Shown here piece by piece: positions 34,775 to 48,051 of a stretch of DNA of 64,000 nucleotides. Both the position numbers and the translations under genes were made by a program. The DNA is from an uncultured Alphaproteobacteria bacterium. Its GTDB lineage: Bacteria > Pseudomonadota > Alphaproteobacteria > HIMB59 > GCA-002718135. The notes beneath the pieces are model-generated. The model was given only the letters and a program-made list of their open reading frames with translations, did not search any database and was not told the DNA's origin. The stretch covers positions 21,696-85,695 of the forward strand of contig CABZCZ010000006.1 of the NCBI GenBank assembly GCA_902524385.1, given 5' to 3'. Numbering within the stretch: position 1 is the first letter of the stretch; each line of letters begins with the position of its first letter.

Positions 34775-35296
34775 ATGTTTTACAAGTTTTTTATCTCTGC
34801 ATTTATGGTTATATTTGTTGCCGCTTGTGCAACAACACCAAAAGACTCTGCCGACTCTTCAGGTTCTGGATCAAGTAGTTCTAGCAGCGATGTTTCTTCT
34901 GAAGGAAGTATCACTGAAACTGCTGGAAGCGGAATAGTTTCTGGTTCACAAGAAGATTTAATTGTCAATGTTGGTGATAGGGTATTTTTTGGCTATGATA
35001 GTTCAGACTTAGATTCTGATGCTCTAGAGTTACTTCAAGATCAAGTTGCATGGCTTAAACAAAACAGTGATGTTTCTGTAACCATTGAAGGACACTGTGA
35101 TGAGAGAGGAACTAGAGAGTACAACTTAGCTCTTGGAGAAAAAAGAGCTCAAGCTGTAAAGAATTATTTAATTGGATTAGGAATAAATCCTGATAGAGTT
35201 TCAACTATTAGTTATGGTAAAGAAAGACCTGCCGTTGTCGGATCTAATGATGGAGCATGGGCTCAAAATAGACGATCAGTAACCATAGTTAATTAA
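34775..35296 (+). CDS. pal: Peptidoglycan-associated lipoprotein Pal
   Basis: This outer-membrane lipoprotein binds peptidoglycan and TolB. It has 173 residues. The signal peptide ends in the lipobox VAAC, with Cys18 as the lipidation site. A Ser/Gly-rich linker (about residues 29-55) leads to an OmpA-like domain: FFGYDSSDLDSDA, VTIEGHCDERGTREYNLALGEKRA and VSTISYGKERP. A 101-base gap with a TATAAT at 34730-34735 precedes it, so it may have its own promoter. A GGGAG ribosome-binding site is present, and a strong terminator follows the gene. Confidence 0.96.
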   Translation: MFYKFFISAFMVIFVAACATTPKDSADSSGSGSSSSSSDVSSEGSITETAGSGIVSGSQEDLIVNVGDRVFFGYDSSDLDSDALELLQDQVAWLKQNSDVSVTIEGHCDERGTREYNLALGEKRAQAVKNYLIGLGINPDRVSTISYGKERPAVVGSNDGAWAQNRRSVTIVN

Positions 35297-35315
35297 TTTA
35301 CCTTCCTTAATACTT

Positions 35316-35346
35316 TGGCGCTATAGAAATATAGCGCCACATTTTT
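35316..35346 (+). terminator. Rho-independent terminator after pal
   Basis: TGGCGCTATA (35316-35325) pairs perfectly over ten bases with TATAGCGCCA (35330-35339) around a GAAA loop, a stable GNRA tetraloop. C, A and five T residues (35342-35346) follow. It is the clearest intrinsic terminator in the window. It would end or attenuate tol-pal transcription before cpoB, which lies 28 bases further on. Confidence 0.88.
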
Positions 35347-35373
35347 ATCTCAATTAGAAATTAAAATATTTTA

Positions 35374-36291
35374 ATGCTTAAATACATACTCACTTTTTTA
35401 ACTCTTTTTTTTTCAAGTTATATTTATTCTAATGATAGTGAACTTACAATTACCCAGCAATTAGAAAGATTACAAAGAGAAGTCTCTGATCTATCTAAAG
35501 AAGTATTTTCAAATTCATCAAGTCAATTAAGTGAAACAAATAATGATTTTGTGAAGAATCTTTCGGCTATCGATTTGCGAATATATGATATTGAAAACGA
35601 TATAAAAAATTTAACTTCTAATTTAGAAGAATTGTATTTTCTCCTAGAGGATATTTTTAATAATTTAGAAAACTTAGAATTAGTTATTAATAACTTACAA
35701 TCGGTTCCTTTAAATAATATTGAATCAAATACTGATGAAGTTTCACAAGATAGTTCTGAGGTTAAAAGCAATACTTTAACTGATACTAAAACTGAAAATA
35801 CACTTGGAACTTTAAATATCTCAAAAAAAACAAATTATACAAATGAAGAAGTTGTATCTGACGATCAGGAAGTAAATTCTAATGAAAAAAAGGAGTTATT
35901 ATCACCTGAAGATCAATTCCAAGTAGCTTTTGATAATATTAGAGATAAAAAATGGCAGGTTGCCAAAACTTCATTTGAACAGTTTATTACAGATAACCCT
36001 GATAATCAACTATCAGGTTCTGCACATTATTGGCTTGGAGAATTATATATACTAGAAAAAAATTATAGAGAAGCAGCACTTATATTTGCAGAAGGTTTTC
36101 AAAAATTTCCAAACAGTATTAAAGCTGCAGAAATGCTTTTTAAACTTTCTCAGTCATTATACCAAGTTGAAAAAACTACCGAGGCTTGCAAAACTATGGA
36201 AAAATTAATTATAGATTTTCCAAAAAATAAAATAATTCCTCAAACCAAAAAACAAATTGTTGAGTATAATTGCTTAGAAAATAATGAATGA
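35374..36291 (+). CDS. cpoB: Tol-Pal system protein CpoB/YbgF, TPR domain
   Basis: This periplasmic coordinator of peptidoglycan synthesis and outer-membrane constriction has 305 residues. It has a signal peptide (about residues 1-19, ending SSYIYS), a coiled-coil trimerisation part near residues 25-120 with a Ser/Asn-rich linker, and a C-terminal set of tetratricopeptide repeats: EDQFQVAFDNIRDKKWQVA, AHYWLGELYILEKNYREAA and AAEMLFKLSQSLYQV. It comes directly after the pal terminator and overlaps tilS by four bases. Confidence 0.92.
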   Translation: MLKYILTFLTLFFSSYIYSNDSELTITQQLERLQREVSDLSKEVFSNSSSQLSETNNDFVKNLSAIDLRIYDIENDIKNLTSNLEELYFLLEDIFNNLENLELVINNLQSVPLNNIESNTDEVSQDSSEVKSNTLTDTKTENTLGTLNISKKTNYTNEEVVSDDQEVNSNEKKELLSPEDQFQVAFDNIRDKKWQVAKTSFEQFITDNPDNQLSGSAHYWLGELYILEKNYREAALIFAEGFQKFPNSIKAAEMLFKLSQSLYQVEKTTEACKTMEKLIIDFPKNKIIPQTKKQIVEYNCLENNE

Positions 36292-37259
36292 AACTCACTA
36301 ATAAAGAATTCATTAAAAATATAGAAAAAAAATATACTTTTGAAAAAAAACCTTCTGTTGCTGTTGCACTTTCTGGCGGTCCAGATAGTATGTCATTATT
36401 ATTTCTTATAAATGCATTTATAAAATACAAAAAAGGGAGTTTGATTGCTTTAATAGTAGATCATCGTATTAGAAATGATTCTAAAGAGGAAGCAAAGTAT
36501 ATTTCCACATATTTAAATAAAAATAACATTAACTCTAAAATTCTTACAGTAAATAAAGATAATGTGAGTAAGAAAAGTATGAATGAGGCTAGAAATAACC
36601 GTTATAATTTAATTACAGATTTTTGTATCAAAAATAATATTTTGCATTTATTTATTGCTCATCACAAAGATGATAATTTAGAAACTTTTTTGAATAGAAA
36701 GATCGCTGGCAGTGACTTTTATGGTTTAAAATCAATGTCTGAACTGTCACTTTTAAACAAAGTCTTTATAATAAGACCACTTTTAAATTTTTCTAAAGAA
36801 ACATTATTAGACTATAATAAGAAAAATAAAATAGAATATATTAATGATCCATCAAATCTAGATTTAGATTATACTCGTCCTACAATAAGAAAATTTCTTA
36901 AAAAATCTGACCAAAAAACAATTAAAGAAATAAATAAAGATTTTGAGAATATACTTATTTATTCACCATATTTCATTCAAATGATACTTGAGATACTTCT
37001 TGAAAATATTGTACATGTTGATAGTAAAAAAATTGTTGTTGGACTTGATAATATTAAAAATTTAAATGAAATTCTTTCTGAAAATATTATACGAAGAATA
37101 TATCAATTTTTATTTTATGAATCTAACGCTCCCCGATCAAAAAAAACTAGAATTTTAATAAGTGAAATAAAGAAAAATAATTTTAATAATTTTAATATAA
37201 AAGGTATGTTTGTAGAAAAAAATGGGGATTTTCTTATTTTTTCAAGAAAATATGTTTAA
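36288..37259 (+). CDS. tilS: tRNA(Ile)-lysidine synthetase
   Basis: TilS attaches lysine to C34 of the AUA-decoding tRNA-Ile using ATP. The 323-residue protein has the PP-loop VAVALSGGPDSMSLLFLI near residue 24, VDHRIRNDSKEEA, LFIAHHKDDNLETFLNR and RPLLNFSKETLLDY. It is shorter than E. coli TilS (432) because C-terminal domains are reduced, as in other alphaproteobacteria with small genomes. It lies in the conserved cpoB-tilS-ftsH order. Confidence 0.93.
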   Translation: MKLTNKEFIKNIEKKYTFEKKPSVAVALSGGPDSMSLLFLINAFIKYKKGSLIALIVDHRIRNDSKEEAKYISTYLNKNNINSKILTVNKDNVSKKSMNEARNNRYNLITDFCIKNNILHLFIAHHKDDNLETFLNRKIAGSDFYGLKSMSELSLLNKVFIIRPLLNFSKETLLDYNKKNKIEYINDPSNLDLDYTRPTIRKFLKKSDQKTIKEINKDFENILIYSPYFIQMILEILLENIVHVDSKKIVVGLDNIKNLNEILSENIIRRIYQFLFYESNAPRSKKTRILISEIKKNNFNNFNIKGMFVEKNGDFLIFSRKYV

Positions 37260-37309
37260 TTTTCTACAAAACTATTGTGTTTTTATAATAAATTCCTATG
37301 TATTAATAA

Positions 37310-39211
37310 ATGAAAAACATCAGTAAAAACGTTGTATTGTGGATTATCATTGGATTGCTCTTAATCGTTCTTTTTAATCTTTTTCAAGGAACCTCAAATA
37401 ACAGTAATACTTCAAAAATATCCTTTTCTGACTTTATTGCAGCAACAGAGAGCGGAAATGTTTCTGAAGTTAACATTAATGGAAGCAACGTTACAGGATT
37501 TCTAAACGACGGTCGATCATTTAGCACATATGTCCCTAATTACCCAAATTTAGTTGATAAGTTAAATGCAAGTGGAGTAAAAATAACTGCTGAACCTTCA
37601 GAAAGGTCAATGCATCCTCTCCTAAGTGTATTATTGTCATGGTTTCCAATGCTGTTACTAATAGGGGTGTGGATTTTCTTTATGCGCCAGATGCAAGGTG
37701 GTGGTGGAAAAGCAATGGGCTTCGGTAAATCAAAAGCAAAATTATTAAATGAAGCAGTAGGTAAAGTTACATTTGATGACGTAGCAGGTATTGATGAAGC
37801 TAAACAAGAATTAGAGGAAGTTGTTGAATTTTTAAAAGATCCTTCTAAATTTTCTAGATTAGGTGGTAAGATTCCAAGAGGTGCACTTCTAGTTGGTCCC
37901 CCAGGTACTGGAAAAACATTACTAGCAAGAGCAATTGCAGGTGAAGCAAACGTTCCATTCTTTTCTATTTCAGGATCAGACTTCGTTGAGATGTTTGTTG
38001 GTGTTGGTGCCAGCAGAGTTAGAGATATGTTTGATCAAGGTAAAAAAAATGCACCTTGTATAGTTTTTATAGATGAAATTGATGCTGTTGGAAGGCATCG
38101 TGGTGCAGGTTTAGGTGGAGGTAATGATGAAAGAGAACAAACTCTTAACCAACTTCTCGTAGAAATGGATGGGTTTGAAGCAAATGCGGGCGTAATTATT
38201 ATTGCTGCAACGAATAGACCTGATGTTCTTGATCCAGCTTTACTAAGACCAGGAAGATTTGATCGTCAAATAACTGTAAACAACCCCGATGTTATGGGAA
38301 GAGATAAAATTTTGAAAGTTCATATTAAAAAAATTAAAGTTTCTCCAAAATTTGACTCAAAAATTATTGCTAGGGGTACCCCGGGTTTCTCAGGAGCTGA
38401 TTTAGCAAATCTAGTAAACGAAGCAGCATTATTGGCGGCTAGGAAAAATAAAAGAATGGTTACAATCGAGGATTTTGAAAGTGCTAAAGATAAAGTTATG
38501 ATGGGTGCTGAAAAAAGATCTATGGTCATGTCAGAAGATGAAAAGAAACTTACAGCTTATCACGAAGCTGGCCATGCTGTAGCTACTCTTCACTCACCAG
38601 CCTCTGATCCAATACATAAAGCAACTATAATTCCAAGAGGCAGGGCATTGGGTATGGTTATGAGACTTCCTGAAAAAGATCAGCTGTCTATGAGAAAAGA
38701 TCAAATGAAGGCACATTTATTAATAGCTACTGGGGGAAGAATTGCAGAAGAAATGATATTTGGTAAAGATAAAATTACAAATGGTGCAGCAAGTGATATT
38801 CAAATGGTGACAAACCTAGCTAAAAAAATGATTACAGAATGGGGTATGAGTGAAAAGTTAGGCCGACTAAGATATAACAATGATAGCGAAGAAGTTTTCC
38901 TAGGGCATTCAGTTGCACAATCCAAAAATTTATCTGACTCTACAGCAAAGTTAATTGATGAAGAGGTAAGATTTCTTGCTGAAGAGGCTGAAAACAACTG
39001 TAGAAAAATTCTTCAAGATAATATTGAAGAACTTCATATAGTTGCTAAAGGACTTTTAGAGTACGAAACATTATCAGGAGATGAGATTAAAGATTTAATT
39101 AAAGGTATAAAACCAACTCGAGATGATTTTGACAATGATATAAATACTCCAAAAAAACCTGCTACTTCTGTTCCAAAAACAGGTGGATCGGCTCCTGCAC
39201 CAGCAAACTAA
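37310..39211 (+). CDS. ftsH: ATP-dependent zinc metalloprotease FtsH
   Basis: This membrane-bound AAA+ protease removes damaged membrane proteins and regulators such as RpoH. It has 633 residues. Two transmembrane helices lie at about residues 8-25 and 104-125. Walker A is GPPGTGKT (196-203), Walker [11 protein letters not shown] (251-260), followed by the second region of homology with [20 protein letters not shown]. The zinc motif is HEAGH (418-422). The C-terminal tail is rich in Pro, Ala and Gly. Its known substrate RpoH is encoded 4 kb downstream on the other strand. Confidence 0.98.
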   Translation: MKNISKNVVLWIIIGLLLIVLFNLFQGTSNNSNTSKISFSDFIAATESGNVSEVNINGSNVTGFLNDGRSFSTYVPNYPNLVDKLNASGVKITAEPSERSMHPLLSVLLSWFPMLLLIGVWIFFMRQMQGGGGKAMGFGKSKAKLLNEAVGKVTFDDVAGIDEAKQELEEVVEFLKDPSKFSRLGGKIPRGALLVGPPGTGKTLLARAIAGEANVPFFSISGSDFVEMFVGVGASRVRDMFDQGKKNAPCIVFIDEIDAVGRHRGAGLGGGNDEREQTLNQLLVEMDGFEANAGVIIIAATNRPDVLDPALLRPGRFDRQITVNNPDVMGRDKILKVHIKKIKVSPKFDSKIIARGTPGFSGADLANLVNEAALLAARKNKRMVTIEDFESAKDKVMMGAEKRSMVMSEDEKKLTAYHEAGHAVATLHSPASDPIHKATIIPRGRALGMVMRLPEKDQLSMRKDQMKAHLLIATGGRIAEEMIFGKDKITNGAASDIQMVTNLAKKMITEWGMSEKLGRLRYNNDSEEVFLGHSVAQSKNLSDSTAKLIDEEVRFLAEEAENNCRKILQDNIEELHIVAKGLLEYETLSGDEIKDLIKGIKPTRDDFDNDINTPKKPATSVPKTGGSAPAPAN

Positions 39212-39255
39212 TTTAATTACTTCACTTTATTTATTTTTTTGAATAAAAGACATGA

Positions 39256-40603
39256 ATGTCTAAAATATTTGGCACCGATGGTATACGGTGCTTAGTTAAT
39301 GAAGAACCTCTTTCTGCTGAAACTTGTCTCAAAATTTCAAAAACAGTAGCATTCCTTCTAAAAAAGAAAAATTCTAAAAATAGTAGAGTTGTGATCTGTA
39401 AAGATACAAGATTATCTGGTTATTTATATGAGCCACTTGTTACTGCTGGATTTATTTCTATGGGCATGGATGTAATTTTAGTTGGCCCACTACCAACACC
39501 AGCTGTACCATTAATGATTAAAACTTTAAGAGCTGATATTGGTGTAATGATTACAGCTTCACATAATACATATGAATATAATGGACTTAAATTTTTTGAT
39601 GGTACTGGAACAAAATTGAGTTCATATATAGAGAAAAAAGTTGAAAAAATTGTTTTAGATAATAAAAAATATTCTAAAATTTCAAACAATACATTTGTAT
39701 CAGGAAACGCAAGAAGACTGGAGGATGCTTCAGGTAGATACTCAGAATTTTTAAAGAGCACTTTAAACAAAACCTCTTCAAAAAAAAAATTAAAAATTAT
39801 TTTAGATTGTGCGAATGGAGCAACATACAACATAGCTCCAAATTTATTTTGGGAACTAGGTCATAATATAATTGCCATTAATAATAATCCTGATGGCTTA
39901 AATATTAATAAAAATTGTGGTGCAGTTGATGTTAAATCACTTTCACAAAATGTGATTAAAGAAAAGGCTGATATTGGATTTGCATTTGATGGTGATGGAG
40001 ATAGGTTAATAGTTGTAGATGAAGAAGGAAAAGAAGTTGATGGTGATAAAATTATAGGATTATTAAGTAAAAATTATGTAAAACCTAAGAAAAAATCTAA
40101 TCAACATGATGTTATTATAACAGTCATGTCTAATATGGGGTTAGAAAATTATCTTACTAATAAATTAAAATTAAAGATCAAACGTACAAATGTTGGAGAT
40201 ATAAACGTTATAAATCAAATGAAAAAATCCAAATCTACAATTGGTGGTGAACAATCAGGACATATAATATTATCGGAACATTCTAATACAGGCGATGGAA
40301 TTTTAGCAGCTTTAAAAATTACTGAAATTTTGATATCAAATAAAAATAAGGCAAGTAAACTTTTTGACTTGTACAATGATTTTGCTCAAGAAAAAATTAA
40401 CTTAAATTATAAAACAAAGAATACCAAACTATTAAAAATTCTTGGTAAATTAAAAAATGATAAACTATATAATAATAAAAAAATAAGATCTCTTGTTAGA
40501 TTATCTGGAACTGAACCATTGGTAAGAATACTGGTTGAAGGGCAAGAAATTGCTGAGGTTAAAAAAAAATCTCTAGAAATCAAAAAATTAGTAAGGTCTT
40601 ATC

Positions 40604-40611
<8 letters not shown>
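39256..40611 (+). CDS. glmM: Phosphoglucosamine mutase
   Basis: GlmM interconverts glucosamine 6- and 1-phosphate for peptidoglycan and lipid A precursors. It has 451 residues. KIFGTDGIRCLVNEEPLS is the entry motif. Ser102 in MITASHNTYEYNG is the phosphoserine. FAFDGDGDRLIVVD is the metal loop, IGGEQSGHIILSEHSNTGDGI the sugar-binding loop, and VRLSGTEPLVRILVEG the phosphate-binding loop. It follows ftsH in the common alphaproteobacterial order and overlaps hisZ by eight bases. Confidence 0.97.
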
Positions 40612-43839
<3,228 letters not shown>

Positions 43840-43869
43840 AATACGCATATAACACAAATAAAATATAAT

Positions 43870-44841
43870 TTAATACTTAAGCAATAATTCTATTAAATTG
43901 TTAAAATCTTCAGGAATTTTAATATCAAAATTCATCCTTTTTTTTGATTTAGGATGGTCAAATCCAAGATGATAGGCATGCAATGCTTGTCTATCAAAAT
44001 TTTTTAAAATCATAAATTTATTAAATGTTTTTTTATCTTTTCCAAATTGATTAATTTTACTTTTTCCATAAATCTTATCACCAATTATAGGTGAATTTTT
44101 GGAAGTTAGATGAAGTCTAATTTGATGGGTTCTTCCAGTATGTAAATGGCAGTCTACTATACTAGCAATACCAAAAGTTTTTTCTAATTTAATAACGGTT
44201 TTAGAATATTTTCCAAAGCCCTTATTATTTAAACTCATTTTTTTTCTATTTTTTCTATTTCTCTCTATGTACCCTTCAATTGATTGATTATCAGGTGTTC
44301 CCCAAACTATTGCTTTATATCTACGAGATATCGTATGTTCTTTGAATTGTTTTGCTAAATTAAGATGAGCATTATTATTTTTTGCAACTACAAGAATTCC
44401 ACTAGTATCTTTATCTAAACGATGTACAATTCCTGGTCTAGCATTATCATCTAAATTACTTAGTTTATTATTAGTGTAATGCATAAGAGCATTCACAAGA
44501 GTGCCACTTTCATTTCCAGGAGCTGGATGCACTACTAAATTTTGAGGTTTGTTAATAACAATTAAATCTTCATCTTCAAAAATAATGTTTAAGTCAATAT
44601 TTTCAGCTGAATGTTTTGTTTCTTGTTTCAAGATAATATTTATAAAGTAATTTTCATTTTCTTTAGTTATATAAGATGGATCTTTTATTTCCTTTTCATC
44701 AAGACTTACTTTACCATTTAATATTAAAGTTTTTATTTGTGTTCTTGAATATCCTTCCAATTTTGAAACGAGCACTTTATCTAATCTTTGTGAACTTAAT
44801 TGTTTATTTATAGTTAATTTAAGATTATAGAATTCGTTCAT
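43870..44841 (-). CDS. rluD: 23S rRNA pseudouridine synthase, RluD type
   Basis: This enzyme converts specific uridines of 23S rRNA to pseudouridine. It has 323 residues. An N-terminal S4 RNA-binding domain (QRLDKVLVSKLEGYSRTQIK) precedes the catalytic domain, with RPGIVHRLDKDTSGILVVAKN holding the catalytic Asp. CHLHTGRTHQIRLHL and RQALHAYHLGFDHPKSKK complete it. Its start codon overlaps head-to-head by two bases with that of the small membrane-protein gene on the plus strand. Confidence 0.94.
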   Translation of the reverse strand: MNEFYNLKLTINKQLSSQRLDKVLVSKLEGYSRTQIKTLILNGKVSLDEKEIKDPSYITKENENYFINIILKQETKHSAENIDLNIIFEDEDLIVINKPQNLVVHPAPGNESGTLVNALMHYTNNKLSNLDDNARPGIVHRLDKDTSGILVVAKNNNAHLNLAKQFKEHTISRRYKAIVWGTPDNQSIEGYIERNRKNRKKMSLNNKGFGKYSKTVIKLEKTFGIASIVDCHLHTGRTHQIRLHLTSKNSPIIGDKIYGKSKINQFGKDKKTFNKFMILKNFDRQALHAYHLGFDHPKSKKRMNFDIKIPEDFNNLIELLLKY

Positions 44842-45133
44842 GTCTCAAAAAATTCTTAAATTTATAGTAATATTTTTAGGTATATTAATTGTTATTTGTT
44901 TTTTAGCTCTTGTTTATGGTTTGTATATAAAAACAACAAAAAAACAAAGTAATTTAGAAACAAATTTAATTGATTACAATTTAAATTTAGAAAAAGGGCA
45001 TAAAATTACTGATATAGATATGATTGATAATAATAGGATTTTATTTACAATAAAAAATAATGATAAAGTTTATGCTTTAATATATAATATAGAATCATCA
45101 AATATAACAAAAATAGATACATCTAATGAATAA
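44840..45133 (+). CDS. DUF6476-like small membrane protein
   Basis: This 97-residue protein has one N-terminal transmembrane helix (about residues 7-29) and a short C-terminal domain. The length and position, divergent from rluD and rpoH, fit DUF6476, an alphaproteobacterial family of unknown function. In the C-terminal part, NNRILFTIKNNDKVYALIYNI suggests beta strands. Its start ATG and the rluD ATG share bases in the sequence CATG. It overlaps xseB by eight bases. Confidence 0.65.
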   Translation: MSQKILKFIVIFLGILIVICFLALVYGLYIKTTKKQSNLETNLIDYNLNLEKGHKITDIDMIDNNRILFTIKNNDKVYALIYNIESSNITKIDTSNE

Positions 45134-45344
45134 AGATAATAATTTTGAAAATAATTTAAAAAAACTTGAGTCTATTGTAGAGAAATTAGAAAATGGTGAA
45201 GTTGATTTAGAACAATCTGTAAAACTTTACGAAGAGGGAATGAATTTAAAAAAAGCATGTGAGGAAAAGTTAAAAAGTATTGAAAGCCAAATTAAAAAAA
45301 TTAAGCAAGAAAACAATAAAGTCACTAAAGAAGATTTTAAGTAA
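45126..45344 (+). CDS. xseB: Exodeoxyribonuclease VII small subunit
   Basis: This 72-residue helical subunit binds XseA to form exonuclease VII. NFENNLKKLESIVEKLENGEVDLEQSVKLYEEGM is nearly consensus, ending in the coiled segment KSIESQIKKI. The gene overlaps the small membrane-protein gene by eight bases. In many alphaproteobacteria xseB leads ispA, dxs and tlyA; here tlyA follows directly. Confidence 0.94.
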   Translation: MNKDNNFENNLKKLESIVEKLENGEVDLEQSVKLYEEGMNLKKACEEKLKSIESQIKKIKQENNKVTKEDFK

Positions 45345-45353
45345 TTTTCAAAT

Positions 45354-46103
45354 TTGAGTAAAAATCTAAAAATAAGACTTGATCAGCTTTTAATTGATAG
45401 AAACTTAGCTGAAACTAAATCAAAAGCCCAATCTATGATTATGGCCGGCCAAGTTTATGTAAACGATAAAATTATTACCAAAAGTGGTAACAGTTTTAAT
45501 GATAATTCAAAAATAATAATTAAACAACTTCATCCTCCATGGGTATCAAGAGGTGCATTCAAATTATTGAAAGCAATTAATCATTTTAAGATTGAGATTG
45601 AAAATAAAATTTGTCTAGATATCGGTTCTTCAACAGGTGGCTTCACAGAAGTTCTTTTAAAAAAAAATGCTAAAAAAATATATTCTATTGATGTTGGTAC
45701 AAATCAACTTCATGAAAAATTAAAAAAAGAAAAAAAAATTATCAGTGTAGAAAATTTTAATGCTAAATATTTAGATAACTCAATAATTCATGAAAAAATT
45801 AATTTGGTAGTCTGTGATGTTAGTTTCATAAGTCTAACAAAGGTTATAGAACCTAGCTTGAAGCTTTTATCAAGTAAAGCTGAGATTATTTCACTAATTA
45901 AACCACAATTTGAAACTAATAAAATAAATTTAAAAAAAGGTGTTGTGAAAGATCCATTGATTCATAAACAAGTATGTAATGATATATCGAATTGGTTTAA
46001 AAAAACAATTAAGGCTGAAGTTGTAGGTTTAATTGAAAGTCCAATATCTGGACCAAAAGGGAATAAAGAGTTTTTGATTTATAGTATTTTAAAGAAATCT
46101 TAA
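45354..46103 (+). CDS. tlyA: TlyA family rRNA methyltransferase
   Basis: This 2'-O-methyltransferase of ribosomal RNA, sometimes called hemolysin A, has 249 residues. The N-terminal S4 domain is [19 protein letters not shown]. The FtsJ-like domain has [16 protein letters not shown] (catalytic Lys), [16 protein letters not shown] (SAM site), [13 protein letters not shown] and LIKPQFE. The start is TTG at 45354, nine bases after xseB; the next methionine lies inside the S4 domain. Its end overlaps aroC (other strand) by 15 bases. Confidence 0.93.
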   Translation: MSKNLKIRLDQLLIDRNLAETKSKAQSMIMAGQVYVNDKIITKSGNSFNDNSKIIIKQLHPPWVSRGAFKLLKAINHFKIEIENKICLDIGSSTGGFTEVLLKKNAKKIYSIDVGTNQLHEKLKKEKKIISVENFNAKYLDNSIIHEKINLVVCDVSFISLTKVIEPSLKLLSSKAEIISLIKPQFETNKINLKKGVVKDPLIHKQVCNDISNWFKKTIKAEVVGLIESPISGPKGNKEFLIYSILKKS

Positions 46104-47159
46104 ACAATGATCAGCTATAGTTGTCGCAACCATTGCCTCACCAACAGGAACAGCTCTTATACCAACACATGGATCATGACGACCTTTAGTAGATATTGTT
46201 GTTTCTTTTAATTTTGTATTAATTGTTTTTTTTGTCGATAAAATTGAACTTGTCGGTTTTACTACAAATCTAGTTATTAACTCTTGGCCAGTTGTAATGC
46301 CCCCTAGAACTCCACCATTATTATTTGAGAGAAATAAAGGTTTTTTATTTTTAATTCTCATTTCATCAACATTAGAAATTCCAGTTTCATAAACACTGCT
46401 AAACCCATTTCCCATTTCTACACCCTTAACAGCATTAATAGACATCAATGCCTTAGCTATATCGGAGTCTATTTTTTCATAAATAGGCTCTCCTAATCCA
46501 GTAGGCAAACCCTTTACTCTAATTTCAATTATGGCACCTAAAGAGGAACCAGATTTTCTTGCAGTTTGTATTTCGTTTTTCCAAGTTTCAATAATTTCTT
46601 TATCAGGACTCCAAAAATTATTTTTTGGAATAAAACTATTATTCCAATTATCATAATTAATTTTATGATTACCTATTTGAATTAATGCACCTGTTATTAC
46701 AACTTGATTTTTAATTTTATTTTTTATGATTTTTCTTGCTATTGCCCCTGCTGCTACTCTCATCGCAGTTTCTCTAGCACTAGATCTACCACCACCCCTA
46801 TAATCTCTTATGCCATATTTTTTCCAATATGTGTAATCTGCATGACCTGGTCTAAATTTACTTTTGATATCACCATAATCTTTTGATCTCTGATCTTGAT
46901 TGTAAATAATTAGAGAAATAGGATGACCAGTTGTTTTTCCTTCAAAAGTTCCAGATAGTATTTCAACTTTATCCTCTTCTTTCCTTTGAGTTGTAAATTT
47001 CGACTGACCAGGTTTTCTTTTATCTAAATAGGATTGAATATCTTTTTCAGTTAAATATATGTTTGATGGAACTCCATCGACAACACAACCAATAGCTTTG
47101 CCATGGCTTTCTCCCCATGTGGTAAAATTAAAGATTTTTCCTATCGAATTAGAAGTCAT
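46089..47159 (-). CDS. aroC: Chorismate synthase
   Basis: AroC converts EPSP to chorismate with reduced FMN, the last step of the shikimate pathway. It has 356 residues. [20 protein letters not shown], RYRPGQSxx-like [54 protein letters not shown] and [13 protein letters not shown] are all chorismate synthase signatures. It follows fabI by a four-base overlap. Confidence 0.98.
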   Translation of the reverse strand: MTSNSIGKIFNFTTWGESHGKAIGCVVDGVPSNIYLTEKDIQSYLDKRKPGQSKFTTQRKEEDKVEILSGTFEGKTTGHPISLIIYNQDQRSKDYGDIKSKFRPGHADYTYWKKYGIRDYRGGGRSSARETAMRVAAGAIARKIIKNKIKNQVVITGALIQIGNHKINYDNWNNSFIPKNNFWSPDKEIIETWKNEIQTARKSGSSLGAIIEIRVKGLPTGLGEPIYEKIDSDIAKALMSINAVKGVEMGNGFSSVYETGISNVDEMRIKNKKPLFLSNNNGGVLGGITTGQELITRFVVKPTSSILSTKKTINTKLKETTISTKGRHDPCVGIRAVPVGEAMVATTIADHCLRFL

Positions 47160-47983
47160 TTTTTAGAATTTGTAAATTCACCTAATAATTCAGAAACACT
47201 TTCACTCTCATCAACTGCAACCATTCCTACAGTATGATAGCCACAATCGACATGTTGTATCTCACCGGTAACGGCACTACCAAGATCACTTAAGAGATAT
47301 AATGCAGAATTTCCAACATCTTGCTGATTTACATTTCTTTTAAGCGGAGCATTAAGCTCGTTCCATTTTAGAATAAATCTAAAATCACCTATTCCTGATG
47401 CTGCCAAAGTTTTAATCGGCCCAGCACTTATGGCATTAACTCTTATATTTTTTTCTCCTAAATCAACAGCTAAATATCTAACACTTGCCTCTAAAGCCGC
47501 TTTTGCAACTCCCATAACATTATAATGAGGCATGACTTGTTCTGATCCATAATATGTTAGAGTTAAAATTGATCCACCATGATTCATTAAAGGTTCAGCA
47601 AGCCTACAAGACTCTGTAAAAGAATAACATGATATATGCATTGTTTGTTTAAAATTATCAGAAGACGTATTGTAATATTTACCTCTTAATTCATCTTTAT
47701 TGGAAAAACCAATTCCATGAACAAGAAAATCTAATTCACCCCATTTATTTTTGAGTATTTCAAAAACATTATTCATACTTTCTGAGTCTGAAACATCACA
47801 AGGAATAATAGTATTAGACCCAATTTCTTCTGCAAGTGGCTGAACTCTTTTCTTAAGAGCTTCTCCCTGGTAAGTAAGTGCAATTTCTGCTCCCTGTTCT
47901 GCTAATTTTTTTGCAATACCCCAAGCAATAGATCTGTCATTTGCCACTCCCATAATCAGACCTTTTTTATTTTGCATTAACAT
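47156..47983 (-). CDS. fabI: Enoyl-[acyl-carrier-protein] reductase (NADH)
   Basis: FabI catalyses the last reduction of fatty-acid elongation. From the ATG at 47983 it has 275 residues; an ATG at 47977 is also possible. The frame is open upstream to 48094, but that part is A/T-rich noise and overlaps pdx[21 protein letters not shown] is the FabI nucleotide-binding start. [12 protein letters not shown] has the Tyr-x6-Lys pair. [16 protein letters not shown] and [17 protein letters not shown] complete the identification. Confidence 0.96.
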   Translation of the reverse strand: MLMQNKKGLIMGVANDRSIAWGIAKKLAEQGAEIALTYQGEALKKRVQPLAEEIGSNTIIPCDVSDSESMNNVFEILKNKWGELDFLVHGIGFSNKDELRGKYYNTSSDNFKQTMHISCYSFTESCRLAEPLMNHGGSILTLTYYGSEQVMPHYNVMGVAKAALEASVRYLAVDLGEKNIRVNAISAGPIKTLAASGIGDFRFILKWNELNAPLKRNVNQQDVGNSALYLLSDLGSAVTGEIQHVDCGYHTVGMVAVDESESVSELLGEFTNSKK

Positions 47984-48051
47984 ATTGTAAATCAGTGTTT
48001 TTTTATAAATATAGATATATATACTTATAAAATAATATTCATATCTATAAT

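Noticed and set aside
39420..39833. 137-codon minus-strand frame inside glmM
   Set aside because: It is antisense to conserved GlmM motifs, has no family resemblance and no ribosome-binding site; it mirrors codon bias of the real gene.
45655..45740. Frameshift in tlyA at runs of A
   Set aside because: Long A runs are frequent, but the SAM motif before them and [10 protein letters not shown] after them are in the same frame.
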